Shown here piece by piece: positions 16,063-24,742 of a stretch of 64,000 nucleotides of DNA (position 1 is its first letter; the number at the start of each line of letters is the position of its first letter). Below the pieces are notes generated by a model. The model saw only the letters and a list, made by a program, of their open reading frames with translations, searched no databases and had not been told where the DNA came from. The stretch is from Streptomyces sp. NBC_00273 (GTDB lineage Bacteria; Actinomycetota; Actinomycetes; Streptomycetales; Streptomycetaceae). Made by a program: the position numbers and the translations under genes. Location: assembly GCF_036178145.1 (NCBI RefSeq), contig NZ_CP108067.1:1984001-2048000 (forward strand), given 5' to 3'.

Positions 16063-18108
16063 TCAGCCCATGACGAACTCGCACCACACGCATTTGCCGC
16101 CGCCCCGCGGCTCCACGCCCCAGACGTCCGCCAGGCGGTCCACCAGCATCAGGCCCCGCCCCGAGACGCCCGACTCCCCCGCCTCGCGGCGGCGCGGCAG
16201 TGCGCTGGAGCGGTCCTCCACCTCCACCCGGAGCCGGCGCTGCGGACCCGCCAGGACCCGTAGGGTCACGATCGCCGGGCCGTCCGTGTGCATCAGGGCG
16301 TTCACGATCAGCTCGTCCGCGACCAGTTCGATCTCGTCGGCCCGTTCCCGCGCGCCCCACGACCGCACCGCCGCACCGATCATGTGCCGGGCCGCCACCA
16401 GGGCCTCCGGGTCACCCGGTGCCACGTGCTGCTGGAGGCGGCCGCCGCCCTCCTGGGCGGCCACCACGTGGCGGCGCAGCAGGAGCAGCGCCATGTCGTC
16501 GTCCCCGCCCCGTTCGTCGACGATCTCGCACAGCAGGTCCGCCAGGGCCTGCAGGTCGGCCGGTCCGCGACGGATGTGGGAGGTCAGGAGCTGGATTCCG
16601 TCGTCGAGGTCGGCGCCGGGCTGTTCCACGAGGCCGTCGGTGCACAGCAGGACCGTTTCCCCGGGGTCCAGCTCCACCGTGGTCACCGGGTACTCCAGGC
16701 GGCCGAACTCCGCCGAGAGGCCGAGCGGCATCCCGCCCGCCACCGGGAGCCGGTGGCAGTCCCCGTCGCGGGTGCGCAGCAGCGGGTCGATGTGGCCGGC
16801 CCGGACCACCTGGAGGACGCCCGTCGCCAGGTCGGCCTCCACGTACGTGCAGGTCGCGAACCGCTCGGTGTCCAGCTCGTGCAGGAAGACGGAGGCCCGG
16901 GCCATGACCGTGCCGGGCGAGTGCCCCTCGGCGGCGTAGGCGCGCAGCACGATCCGCAGCTGGCCCATGACGGCCGCCGCGTGCGTGTCGTGGCCCTGGA
17001 CGTCGCCGATGACGGCGCCGACCCGGCCGCCGGGCAGCGGGATCACGTCGTACCAGTCGCCGCCGATGTCCTGGCCCATCCGGGCGGACCGGTAGCGTAC
17101 GGCGATCTCCCCACCGGCCACCGACGGGATCCGCCGCGGCAGCATGGCCTGCTGGAGGCCCTCGGCCAGGTCGTGCTCCTGCTCCAGCAGCATGGCCCGC
17201 TGGAGGCTCTGCGCGATGCTGCTGCCCAGGGCGACGAGCAGGTTGCGCTCCTCCTGGGTGAAGCCGTCCTTGTCCTGGTAGAGCAGTCCGATCGCGCCGA
17301 TCGGGCGGGCCTGGGCGATGAGCGGCAGGTAGGCGGCGGCCGAGATCCGCATGTACGAGATCTTCGCCCAGAGCCCGGGGTAGTCCCGGGCGAATTCCTG
17401 CGCGGAGTCGAGGAAGCGCGGCTCCAGCGAGCGGACGACTTCACTCATCGGGTACTGCTCGTCGATGCGGGTGTAGCGGGTGCCGGGGACGAAGCTGTCC
17501 TCCGGGCCCTCGGCTACCAGGTGGATCCGGCCGGCTTCGACGAGGCCCATCACCATGCCCATCGAGCCGAGCCGTTCCAGTCCGTGGGCGTCGCCGATGA
17601 CGTCGATGACGTCCTGCACCGTCCGGGCGTGCGCGAGGGCGGCGGTGGTGGACTCGACCACCGACGTCTGGCGGCGTCGTTCCTCGTCCAGGCCGAGCCG
17701 CTCCGCCGAGTGGCTGAGCTCGTCGGTGGCGTCCCGGACGATGCCGATGATCCGGTACGGGCGGCCGTCCGGGCCGCGCATGACGCGGCCCTGGGTGTGC
17801 GTCCAGCGCAGCCGCCCGTCGTGGCAGCGGATGCGGAAGTAGGCGCCGTAGCTGTCCTCGCCGCTCTTGAGGGCGGAGGAGACGAGGGCGTCGAGCCGGG
17901 TCGCCTCGGTGGCGGGGACGCGCGGGTTGAGCGACTCCGGCCGGCCGTCGTACTCCTCGGGAGTCGCATCGAAAACGTCGAGGGCGGCTTCGTCCATGTG
18001 CATGAGACCGGTGATCAGGTCCCAGTCGAAACTGCCCATGCGGTTCAGCGAGAGCGACCGGTCCGGGTGTGCGGGCCAGTCGTCCGGCAGCGATACGGTG
18101 GTCGGCAC
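16063..18108 (-). CDS. PAS-GAF-PP2C(SpoIIE)-HATPase regulatory phosphatase
   Basis: The 681-aa protein has four modules. A PAS domain comes first (SLSLNRMGSFDWDLITGLMH through RIIGIVRDATDELSHSAERL, about 15-130). A GAF domain follows (about 150-320, with PIGAIGLLYQDKDGFTQEE), then an SpoIIE/PP2C phosphatase (metal-binding IGGDWYDVIPLPGGR, IGDVQGHD, HIDPLLRTRDG, LLCTDGLVEQPG, DDDMALLLLRR), and a C-terminal histidine-kinase-like ATPase (ELVADELIVNALMHTDG, GRGLMLVDRLADVWG). Such proteins combine RsbU-like phosphatase and RsbW-like anti-sigma kinase features and control alternative sigma factors. The GTG start at 18108 has GGTGGA upstream. It lies 25 bp downstream of the DUF6777 gene. Confidence 0.88.
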   Translation of the reverse strand: MPTTVSLPDDWPAHPDRSLSLNRMGSFDWDLITGLMHMDEAALDVFDATPEEYDGRPESLNPRVPATEATRLDALVSSALKSGEDSYGAYFRIRCHDGRLRWTHTQGRVMRGPDGRPYRIIGIVRDATDELSHSAERLGLDEERRRQTSVVESTTAALAHARTVQDVIDVIGDAHGLERLGSMGMVMGLVEAGRIHLVAEGPEDSFVPGTRYTRIDEQYPMSEVVRSLEPRFLDSAQEFARDYPGLWAKISYMRISAAAYLPLIAQARPIGAIGLLYQDKDGFTQEERNLLVALGSSIAQSLQRAMLLEQEHDLAEGLQQAMLPRRIPSVAGGEIAVRYRSARMGQDIGGDWYDVIPLPGGRVGAVIGDVQGHDTHAAAVMGQLRIVLRAYAAEGHSPGTVMARASVFLHELDTERFATCTYVEADLATGVLQVVRAGHIDPLLRTRDGDCHRLPVAGGMPLGLSAEFGRLEYPVTTVELDPGETVLLCTDGLVEQPGADLDDGIQLLTSHIRRGPADLQALADLLCEIVDERGGDDDMALLLLRRHVVAAQEGGGRLQQHVAPGDPEALVAARHMIGAAVRSWGARERADEIELVADELIVNALMHTDGPAIVTLRVLAGPQRRLRVEVEDRSSALPRRREAGESGVSGRGLMLVDRLADVWGVEPRGGGKCVWCEFVMG

Positions 18109-18133
18109 CGATCCACCATGACACACGGGCCGG

Positions 18134-19444
18134 TCAGGCGCTCTCCAGCGGATGGCCCCCGTCCGACGGCTGCGGCTGCAGGTCCGGGTCCGGGACCGCG
18201 TTGGGGTCGGACGGGTTGTAAGGGGCGTACAGGTCGGACGGGGTGTCCGGGTTGTAGGGATCGACGGGGGCGGCGGGGTCGGCGGGCAGCGGACCCGATC
18301 CGTCGGGCTCCGGGGGAAGCAGCCCCAGCTCACCGGGGTCCAGCGGCGGCAGGCCGGCCAGGGGGTCCGCGGGATCGGCGGACGGCGGCCGCTGCTGCGG
18401 CTGCTCCGGTTGCTGCGGCCGGGTGGACGGGTTCGACGGCGCGCCCGGCTTCCGCGGCAGGTTCCCGCCGGGCGGGTTCTGCGCGGCCTGCGGGTCTTGC
18501 GGGCAGTCCGTCGCCCCGGGAGCCGGTGCCGCGGGGACGTTCGGTGAGGCCGGTGAGGCTGGTGAGGCCTGGTTCGGCGGGCAGGGGTCGCCGGACGCGG
18601 ACCCCGGCGGGTTGACGGGCCCGTCCGGGATGCCGGCGGACGGGTCGTAGGCGGGCAGTACCTTCGGGGTCCGGTCCTGCGCGCCGTCGTCGCCCCGCTT
18701 GCGCTCGATCCACGTGTTGTCGGCGATGTTGACGATCACCAGGTTGTTGATCACGTGGGTGGTCGGTTCGATGACGACGACCTGGTTGACCTGGTAGCCG
18801 CTCCACGGGTCGCCCTTGTGCACCGGGGATCCCTTGGCGGTGCGCGGGGAGGCCAGCGGGTTTCCGCAGCCGCAGCGGACCCGGGGCATGCCGTGCTCGT
18901 CCACGAGGACGGCGGTGCCGGCCTGGAGGACGGACTGGAAGCCGTCGGCGGCTCCGTCGCGGAAGGCGTGGTTGGTGACCCGGGTGTCGGCGCGCAGGAC
19001 GACGGGCGTCAGGCCGCGCAGGAATTCGGGGATCTTCCCCACGTCGATGTTCGACGCTTCGGCGAAGGCCTGGGCCTTGTCCTTGTCGTCGGTCAGGAAG
19101 CGGACCTGCTGCTCCACGTCGCAGCTGCCGAGCCGCTGCGTGCCTCCGTACAGGCCGGGGGTGGCCGCGTTGACGGTCCGGATGCCCTGGCCCGTCGGAT
19201 TGGGCAGCGGGGGCTGTACCGGGGCGGACTCGGCGGTGGCCGAGGAGGCCGTGAAGGGGTCGGGGCCGGCGGAGGCCACGGGCTGGAGGTAGACCTCCTG
19301 GCTCTCGGCTCCGGGGGCGCCCGCCGGCGGCTCGGGACTGCCGCACGCTGCGGCGAGGAGGCCGAGGAGGGCGAAGAGGGCGGCTCCGGCGGGTGCATGA
19401 CGACGCGATGCCTGACGCGGTGTCGGAAGTGACGATCCGTTCAC
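18134..19444 (-). CDS. DUF6777-type secreted lipoprotein with Pro-rich tail
   Basis: The 436-aa protein starts at GTG 19444 behind GGGAGA. It has the signal segment APAGAALFALLGLLAAACGS with lipobox AAAC. The mature start EVYLQPVASAGPDPFTASSA is the signature opening of DUF6777 proteins. A globular region follows (about 95-270, with VNIADNTWIERKRGDD near its end), and then a roughly 165-residue Pro/Asp/Gln-rich tail likely to span the wall. An ATG at 19552 would add 36 residues before the signal and is less likely. The function of the family is unknown. It is followed closely by the multi-domain phosphatase gene and is divergent from the YndJ operon. Confidence 0.75.
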   Translation of the reverse strand: MNGSSLPTPRQASRRHAPAGAALFALLGLLAAACGSPEPPAGAPGAESQEVYLQPVASAGPDPFTASSATAESAPVQPPLPNPTGQGIRTVNAATPGLYGGTQRLGSCDVEQQVRFLTDDKDKAQAFAEASNIDVGKIPEFLRGLTPVVLRADTRVTNHAFRDGAADGFQSVLQAGTAVLVDEHGMPRVRCGCGNPLASPRTAKGSPVHKGDPWSGYQVNQVVVIEPTTHVINNLVIVNIADNTWIERKRGDDGAQDRTPKVLPAYDPSAGIPDGPVNPPGSASGDPCPPNQASPASPASPNVPAAPAPGATDCPQDPQAAQNPPGGNLPRKPGAPSNPSTRPQQPEQPQQRPPSADPADPLAGLPPLDPGELGLLPPEPDGSGPLPADPAAPVDPYNPDTPSDLYAPYNPSDPNAVPDPDLQPQPSDGGHPLESA

Positions 19445-19520
19445 TTGATTCTCCCTGTTCGCCCCGGTTGCTCCCCTCTTGTCTGCCGCATCCCCGCGGG
19501 AGCCGCAACCGGAGAGCGTC

Positions 19521-19534
19521 TTGAACATGTTCAA
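19521..19534. promoter_or_regulatory. Operator copy 1 (14-bp palindrome TTGAACATGTTCAA) overlapping the -35 box
   Basis: A perfect palindrome of the form TTGAAC-NN-GTTCAA. Its first six bases (19521-19526) also serve as a good -35 hexamer, spaced 17 bp from TAGGCT at 19544-19549. The half-site pattern resembles TetR-family operators (compare TNNAACNNGTTNNA of KstR), so a TetR-type repressor is the likely ligand. No such gene is in this window. Confidence 0.7.
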
Positions 19535-19543
19535 GGAACGCCG

Positions 19544-19549
19544 TAGGCT
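19544..19549 (+). promoter_or_regulatory. -10 box (TAGGCT) of the YndJ-DUF1990-LMF operon
   Basis: TAGGCT fits TANNNT and is exactly 17 bp from the -35 TTGAAC embedded in operator 1. The predicted start of transcription is near 19556, between the two palindromes, so a bound repressor would block polymerase on both sides. Confidence 0.6.
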
Positions 19550-19561
19550 CACCCGTGTGGA

Positions 19562-19575
19562 TTGAACGCGTTCAA
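19562..19575. promoter_or_regulatory. Operator copy 2 (14-bp palindrome TTGAACGCGTTCAA) just downstream of the start of transcription
   Basis: The second perfect TTGAAC-NN-GTTCAA palindrome. It lies 41 bp centre to centre from copy 1, which is close to four helical turns, so two dimers would bind the same DNA face. It is upstream of the ribosome-binding site of the YndJ gene. Confidence 0.7.
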
Positions 19576-19608
19576 AGCGTTCGGCCGCGGCATTGGGGGG
19601 AGTCCAGG

Positions 19609-20550
19609 GTGACGGTGCTGGTGAACATGATCGTGACCCTGGGCATGCTCCACGTCGTCCCGGCCGGCCTGCGGCTCATCGACCCGGCCCGGCTCCTGCG
19701 CACGGCCCGCTTCTGGCCGCTCGCCGCCGCACCCGGAGCCCTGTGCCTGTGGCTGCCCCGCGGAACGCCCGCCACCGCGCTCGCCGCACTGTACGCGGCG
19801 GCCTGTCTGGCGCTCGCCGCCCGGGCCCCCGTCCGACTGCTGCGCGCCCGCTCCCTGACCCCGCCCGCGATCGCCGTCGCCACCGCCCTGGTCTCGCCGT
19901 CGATCGCCGCCACCGCCCTGGTCGCCGAGCGCGCCGGGTACCGGCTCTTCGGTTTCGACCTCGACATCCTGGCGCTGACGGTGCCCCACTTCCACTTCGC
20001 CGGGTTCGCCGCCGCCCTGGTCGCCGGGCTGGTGTGCCGCGCCGTGGGCGGCCGCGCCGGGACCGGCGGCCTCGCGCGCTGGGCCGCGTACAGCGTCCCG
20101 GCGGGCACCCTGCTCGTCCTCCTCGGCTACTTCGTCGACGACTGGGCCGAGCTGCTGGGCGCGGTGGTCCTGACCGGCGGGATGTGGGCCGTGGCCCTGC
20201 TCACCTGGCGGGAGGTCCGGCCCGCCGGCGCGGACCGGACCACACGGACCCTGCTCGCCACCTCGGCGGCCGTGCTCGTGGCCACCATGCTGCTCGCCCT
20301 GTGGTGGGCGGTCGGCGAGGCCACGGGGATCACCCACCCCACGCTGACCTGGATGGCCGCCACCCACGGCCTCGGCAACGCCCTCGGGTTCGCCCTGTGC
20401 TCGGTGCTCGCCTGGCGCCGGCTCGCCACCGACGCGCGAACCGCCGACCGCCCGGACCACCGACCGGGTGCCACCACCACCGGCCTCCCGGACCGCCGAC
20501 CACGCACCGCCAGCAGCAGCACCAGCGACCGAATGGAGACCTCGCCATGA
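19609..20550 (+). CDS. YndJ-family integral membrane protein
   Basis: The 313-aa protein starts at GTG 19609 behind GGGGGGAG (19595-19602) and reads MTVLVNMIVTLGMLHVVPAG. It is almost entirely hydrophobic, with about eight to nine membrane helices separated by short Arg-rich loops. VPHFHFAGFAAALVAGLVCR lies in the middle and HPTLTWMAATHGLGNALGFA near the end. His-containing helices of this type (HFHFAG; HG..NALGF) are characteristic of YndJ-like proteins, whose function is unknown. It is the first gene of a three-gene operon, with an ATGA overlap to the DUF1990 gene. A longer leaderless start at 19555 is possible but would run through operator 2. Confidence 0.75.
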   Translation: MTVLVNMIVTLGMLHVVPAGLRLIDPARLLRTARFWPLAAAPGALCLWLPRGTPATALAALYAAACLALAARAPVRLLRARSLTPPAIAVATALVSPSIAATALVAERAGYRLFGFDLDILALTVPHFHFAGFAAALVAGLVCRAVGGRAGTGGLARWAAYSVPAGTLLVLLGYFVDDWAELLGAVVLTGGMWAVALLTWREVRPAGADRTTRTLLATSAAVLVATMLLALWWAVGEATGITHPTLTWMAATHGLGNALGFALCSVLAWRRLATDARTADRPDHRPGATTTGLPDRRPRTASSSTSDRMETSP

Positions 20551-21080
20551 CCCGCCTCATCAGCGCCGGCCGGGACACCGTCAACTACCCCGACCGGGGC
20601 GCGACGGCCCACCGGCCGCTGCCCGCCGGATACAACCACCTGCACCACCGCGCCCGCCTCGGACACGGCCGGGCCGTCTTCGAGGCCGCCGGAACCGCGG
20701 TCACCACCTTCCAGGCCCACCGGACCTCGGGAATGCGCGTGCGGTCCGATGCGGGCGCGGTCCGGCCCGGCAGCCGGGTGGTCGTCGGCATCGGCCTCGG
20801 GCCGCTGCGGATCGATGCTCCGTGCGAGGTGATCTGGACCGCGTACGAGCCCACCCGCATCGGTTTCGCCTACGGAACCCTGGCCGGGCACCCCGAGTGC
20901 GGGGAGGAGTCCTTCCTCGTGGACATGGACCCCGACGGCACGGTGTGGTTCACGGTCACCGCCTTCAGCCACCCGAACACCTGGTACACCCGCCTCGCCG
21001 GCCCGGTGGTCCCCTTCCTCCAGCTGCGCTACGCCCGCTGGCTCGGCCACCACCTGCGCAAGCTGGCCGCCACCGGCTGA
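20547..21080 (+). CDS. DUF1990-domain protein
   Basis: The 177-aa soluble protein starts MTRLISAGRDTVNYPDRGAT, followed by RPLPAGYNHLHHRARLGHGR. It has the family pattern of a beta-rich START-like fold, with PGSRVVVGIGLGPLRIDAPCE and TRIGFAYGTLAGHPECGEES, then TVWFTVTAFSHPNTWYTRLA near the end. DUF1990 proteins have no assigned reaction but commonly sit next to YndJ-like genes. It overlaps the YndJ stop by 4 bp and is followed 20 bp later by the lipase-maturation-factor gene, so the three are co-transcribed. Confidence 0.8.
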   Translation: MTRLISAGRDTVNYPDRGATAHRPLPAGYNHLHHRARLGHGRAVFEAAGTAVTTFQAHRTSGMRVRSDAGAVRPGSRVVVGIGLGPLRIDAPCEVIWTAYEPTRIGFAYGTLAGHPECGEESFLVDMDPDGTVWFTVTAFSHPNTWYTRLAGPVVPFLQLRYARWLGHHLRKLAATG

Positions 21081-21100
21081 CCGAGCCGATACTGGAGGCG

Positions 21101-22540
21101 ATGGACTGGTTCACGGCGCCCGGATACTGGCTCGCCCGGCTGGTCTTCCAGCGGGCCCTGGCCGGGGTCTACCTCGTCGCCTTCCTCGGGGCCGCCCTGC
21201 AGTTCCGGGCCCTGATCGGGGCGCACGGCATGACGCCCGTACCGCGCTACGTACGGTACGTGCCCTTCCGGCGCGCCCCGAGCCTGTTCCAACTGCGCTA
21301 CTCGGACCGGCTCTTCGCCGGCTGCGCCTGGACCGGTGCGGCACTGGCGGCGGCACTGGCCGCCGGGGCCGGGGACGAGGTGCCGCTGGCCGCGGCCATG
21401 GCGACGTGGGCCGTGCTGTGGCTGCTCTACCTCTCGATCGTGAACGTGGGCCAGACCTGGTACTCCTTCGGCTGGGAGTCGCTCCTGCTGGAGGTGGGCT
21501 TCCTCGCCGTCTTCCTCGGCAACGCGCGGGCCGGTCCGCCCGTGCTGGTGCTGTGGCTGCTGCGCTGGGTGCTCTTCCGCGTGGAATTCGGGGCCGGGCT
21601 GATCAAGATGCGCGGGGACCCCTGCTGGCGCAAGCTGACCTGCCTGTACTTCCACCACGAGACGCAGCCCATGGCCGGGCCGCTGAGCTGGTTCTTCCAC
21701 CACCTGCCGAAGCCGCTGCACCGGGTGGAGTGCGCGGCCAACCACGTGACCCAACTGATCGTCCCGGTGCTCCTGTTCACCCTGCAGCCGGTGGCCTCGT
21801 ACGCCGCCGGGATCGTCATCGCGACGCAGCTGTGGCTGGTGCTCTCCGGCAATTTCGCCTGGCTGAACTGGCTGACGATCACGCTGGCCGTCTCGGCCGT
21901 GGACTTCACCGGGCTCGCGGGCGCTCCCCCGGCGGCCGCCTCGCGCACGGGTCCCGTGTGGTTCGTGGTCCTGGTGTGCGCGGTGACCGTTCTCGTCCTG
22001 TTCCTCAGCCGGCACCCGGTGCTCAACATGGTCTCGCGCCGCCAGGTGATGAACCGCTCCTTCGACGCGCTGCACCTGGTCAACACTTACGGGGCCTTCG
22101 GCTCGGTCGGCCGGGTCCGGATGGAAGTGGCGGTGGAGGGCACCGCGGACCGGGTGCCGCGCACGGACGGGGACTGGCGCGAGTACGGGTTCAGGGGCAA
22201 GCCGGGGGAACCGGGTCGCCTTCCGCGCCAGTTCGCCCCGTACCACCTGCGGCTCGACTGGCTGATGTGGTTCGCCGCCATCTCCCCCGACTACGCGCGG
22301 GACTGGTTCGGGCCGTTCGTGGAGCGGTTGCTGGCGGGCGACCGGGACACGTTGCGGCTGCTGCGCGACAACCCGTTCCCGGACGACCCGCCCCGCCACG
22401 TCCGCGCCCTGCTGTACCGCTACCGGTTCACCACCTGGCGGGAGCTGCGCGAGACGGGGGCCTGGTGGCACCGCACGCTCGTGCGCGAGTACCTCCCGCC
22501 GACCCGGCTCGCGGACGCACGCCGCTCAGAGCCCGAGTAG
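21101..22540 (+). CDS. Lipase maturation factor family membrane protein
   Basis: The 479-aa protein starts MDWFTAPGYWLARLVFQRAL. It has about six membrane helices in its first 310 residues with the conserved LMF motifs YSFGWESLLLEVGFLAVFLG and RVEFGAGLIKMRGDPCWRKL, then FHHETQPMAGPLSWFFHHLP. A soluble C-terminal domain (about 330-479, WLMWFAAISPDYARDWF) follows. Eukaryotic LMF1 folds secreted lipases in the ER; the role of bacterial relatives is not established. It is the last gene of the operon controlled by the TTGAAC-NN-GTTCAA palindromes. Its 3' end overlaps the convergent epimerase gene by 15 bp. Confidence 0.85.
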   Translation: MDWFTAPGYWLARLVFQRALAGVYLVAFLGAALQFRALIGAHGMTPVPRYVRYVPFRRAPSLFQLRYSDRLFAGCAWTGAALAAALAAGAGDEVPLAAAMATWAVLWLLYLSIVNVGQTWYSFGWESLLLEVGFLAVFLGNARAGPPVLVLWLLRWVLFRVEFGAGLIKMRGDPCWRKLTCLYFHHETQPMAGPLSWFFHHLPKPLHRVECAANHVTQLIVPVLLFTLQPVASYAAGIVIATQLWLVLSGNFAWLNWLTITLAVSAVDFTGLAGAPPAAASRTGPVWFVVLVCAVTVLVLFLSRHPVLNMVSRRQVMNRSFDALHLVNTYGAFGSVGRVRMEVAVEGTADRVPRTDGDWREYGFRGKPGEPGRLPRQFAPYHLRLDWLMWFAAISPDYARDWFGPFVERLLAGDRDTLRLLRDNPFPDDPPRHVRALLYRYRFTTWRELRETGAWWHRTLVREYLPPTRLADARRSEPE

Positions 22541-23509
22541 TGCGGCCTCCCGCTCCGCGGAGATGCCCTTGGCCGGCACGTCGGGGCGCTGCGGGGCGGC
22601 TCCGCCGAGCGCGCGCAGCCAGGCCCAGGTGTCGGCCACGGTCTCCTCGACCGGCCGGCACGTCAGGCCGGCCGCCAGCGCCTTGGAGACGTCGCCGCGG
22701 TGCATGTGGTTGTAGGCCTCGCCCTCGGGGACCCAGACCGGGAGCTCGGTCCAGGGCTGCACGCCCGCCTCCAGGAGCCGGTCCGGGTCGGTCCAGCGCA
22801 GTTCGGCGCCGCCCCCGGTGGTGGTGGCGCAGGCGTCGAGGAGTCCGCCCATCGTGGCGTGCCCGGACGGGGAGACCAGGTTGTACGCGCCCGAGCGCCC
22901 CGCCGCGGCGGCGTCCAGGGTCCAGTGCGCGAGGTCGCGTACGTCGATGTACTGGATCGGGAGGTCCCGCGGTCCCGGGGCGAGCACCGGGCCGCCGCGG
23001 GCGGTGCGGTCCAGCCACCACGGCAGTCGGCCGACGTTCTCGTACGGGCCGAGGATCAGTCCGGCGCGCACGAGCAGGGCGCGGTCCACGAAGGCGTCCA
23101 GGGCGGCGAGTTCGCCGCCCCGCTTGTCCTCGGGGTAGTCGGTCGACCCGGCGTCCGGCGAGCCACCGACCAGAAGGCCGTCCTCGGCCAGGCCGGCCGG
23201 GGCGGGGTAGGCGTACACCGAGCGGCTGGAGACGTACGCGTACCGTCCGGCACGGTCGCGCAGCAGGCGGGCGCTGTCGCGCACCGCCGTGGGGGCGCCG
23301 CCCCAGGTGTCGACGACCAGGTCCCACTCGCCGGCGGTGAGGGCGGCCAGCCCGTCGGGGGCGGTGCGGTCCCCGTGGAGGGCGGAGGTGCCCGGCGGGG
23401 GCGCGTGGTGTCCGCGGTGGAAGACGGTCACCTCCCAGCCCCGGGTCAGGGCGTCCTCGGTGATCGCGCGTCCGACGAATTCGGTACCACCCAGCATCAG
23501 CAGTTTCAT
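22526..23509 (-). CDS. NAD(P)-dependent epimerase/dehydratase-like (extended SDR)
   Basis: The 327-aa protein starts MKLLMLGGTEFVGRAITEDA, where GGTEFVG is an atypical nucleotide-binding loop of the atypical/extended SDR type. It continues with VDTWGGAPTAVRDSARLL, the strand-5 serine region RYAYVSSRSVYAYPAPAG, a YPEDKRGGE segment in place of the usual YxxxK, and a C-terminal substrate domain. The reaction cannot be told; relatives are annotated as epimerases or UDP-glucose 4-epimerase-like. It is tail-to-tail with the lipase-maturation-factor gene and overlaps it by 15 bp. Confidence 0.8.
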   Translation of the reverse strand: MKLLMLGGTEFVGRAITEDALTRGWEVTVFHRGHHAPPPGTSALHGDRTAPDGLAALTAGEWDLVVDTWGGAPTAVRDSARLLRDRAGRYAYVSSRSVYAYPAPAGLAEDGLLVGGSPDAGSTDYPEDKRGGELAALDAFVDRALLVRAGLILGPYENVGRLPWWLDRTARGGPVLAPGPRDLPIQYIDVRDLAHWTLDAAAAGRSGAYNLVSPSGHATMGGLLDACATTTGGGAELRWTDPDRLLEAGVQPWTELPVWVPEGEAYNHMHRGDVSKALAAGLTCRPVEETVADTWAWLRALGGAAPQRPDVPAKGISAEREAALLGL

Positions 23510-23720
23510 GGACGCCAGCCTGCCGGGGCGGGCGGAGCGGCGGAAGCGGTGATCGCCGTCGGCGAAGACGCTCAGGGCGTAGCCGGGCGGGGAACCTCAC
23601 CGGGACCGGGCGGGGAGCCGCGGGCGGGCGGCGAGCCGGGGGGCGGGCAGGAGCCGCTGCGGGCAGGGCAGCGCCCCCGGTGCGCGTGGGCACGGGGGGC
23701 GCTTGGCACCGCTGTGCGGA

Positions 23721-23894
23721 CTAGTCGATACCGGGCAGGATGTGCGCTTCCGCCAGGTCGTCCTCGTACCCGGCCAGCCGGATCGGGGCGGATCGGGCCC
23801 AGACCTCGAGGCTTCCGAGTTCGTCGGTCCGGGGCTTCGCCCGCGTTCCCGTCCGCTCCATGACCGTCGGTTCGGGCTTTGTCTTCTCAGTCAC
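23721..23894 (-). CDS. 57-aa conserved-looking small protein of unknown function
   Basis: GTG 23894 is preceded by GAAGGAG at ideal spacing. It encodes a hydrophilic, charged N-terminal half (MTEKTKPEPTVMERTGTRAK) and an unusual C-terminal half (GSLEVWARSAPIRLAGY, then EDDLAEAHILPGID). There is no signal peptide, no Cys and no membrane segment. The size, a basic or charged 'leader' and an aromatic-rich tail resemble a RiPP precursor, but no modifying enzyme is adjacent (the epimerase lies 211 bp downstream). I do not recognise the family. About 280 bp of intergenic sequence containing an AT-rich stretch (24015-24065) separates it from the divergent HD-domain gene. Confidence 0.6.
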   Translation of the reverse strand: MTEKTKPEPTVMERTGTRAKPRTDELGSLEVWARSAPIRLAGYEDDLAEAHILPGID

Positions 23895-24175
23895 CGCGCA
23901 CTCCTTCGTGTCGCGTAACCCGGTAAGCGGACCGCGCGCCGGGCAAGGGATGAAAGGTTTCCGGACGCGGTGGCGCCTTAGTGGAGCGCGGCCCGGATGG
24001 GGGCCGTCTTGATGCCCCAGAGTACACATATGAGCGGACCTCCGCTCGATAGGAAGGCAAAATCCGCTGCGCCCTCTTACTTTCGCTCCTAGTTCAGCAA
24101 GTCGTGGGTCTGCGGGTACGTGGCGGCTGATCTGCTCGACCCCGGACGTGCAGGGTGTGGCGGAGGGGGTCGGCG

Positions 24176-24715
24176 GTGGCGGGGTCCAAAGTGTCCGAGG
24201 CTCAAGTCCCTTATGTCACAAGCGTGCTGGAGCTGATGGAGCTGTTGCGCGCCGACCCCGACGACCAGGGTCTGCGGACCGCGGCCCTGCTGCGCCGCTC
24301 GCACCCCTTCGACAAGGAACTGCAGATCGCGGGCCTGGTGCACCGCCTCGGGCGTTTGCTCCGTCTGAGTGACGGGACGGTTACCGTCGGGGTGGCGGCG
24401 GAGTCGATCCGCCCACTGCTGGGCGAGCGGGTGGCCCGGCTGGTACGGCTCCAGTCGCCGGACCGGCCCGCCGGCGCGGACGTCGGACACCACGACGGCG
24501 ACGGCGACGACGCCGAGGCGGTGGCCACCCTGTGCCAGGCCCGGGACTCCGCCGCCGCGGCCGGCCTGGACGCGGGCGTGCTGGAGGACTGGCAGCCGCT
24601 GCTGGAGCTGGTCGCGGCCGGGTCCTGCCGGGCCGCGCGCCCCGGGAACGCACTCGACCCCCTCGGTCCGCCGAAGGGGTCGAGGGGGTCGAGCGTGCCG
24701 GACGGGGCCCGGTAG
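24176..24715 (+). CDS. HD-domain-like protein (179 aa)
   Basis: The GTG start follows GGAGGGGG (24162-24169). The protein reads SVLELMELLRADPDDQGLRT, then ALLRRSHPFDKELQIAGLVHRLGRLL. This resembles the helical core of HD phosphohydrolases and myo-inositol-oxygenase-like proteins (HD-type AGLVHxLG), although the expected Asp after His is replaced by Arg (VHRLG), so metal binding may be lost. The C-terminus has CQARDSAAAAGLDAGVLEDW and a low-complexity tail. It is convergent with the SDR gene, 27 bp apart. Confidence 0.65.
   Translation: MAGSKVSEAQVPYVTSVLELMELLRADPDDQGLRTAALLRRSHPFDKELQIAGLVHRLGRLLRLSDGTVTVGVAAESIRPLLGERVARLVRLQSPDRPAGADVGHHDGDGDDAEAVATLCQARDSAAAAGLDAGVLEDWQPLLELVAAGSCRAARPGNALDPLGPPKGSRGSSVPDGAR
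24653..24684. terminator. Hairpin near the 3' end of the HD gene
   Basis: CTCGACCCC (24653-24661) pairs with GGGGTCGAG (24676-24684). The inner TCGG/CCGA extends it to 13 bp with one mismatch and a TCCG loop. It lies in the last codons of the HD gene, just before the convergent SDR gene. No T tract follows, so a terminator role is only suggested. Confidence 0.35.
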
Positions 24716-24742
24716 GACTAGGACGGGGAGCGGGCTCCGGGG

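Noticed and set aside
16288..18615. Long + strand frame opposite the PP2C regulator
   Set aside because: Antisense shadow of a gene with clear PAS, GAF, PP2C and ATPase motifs.
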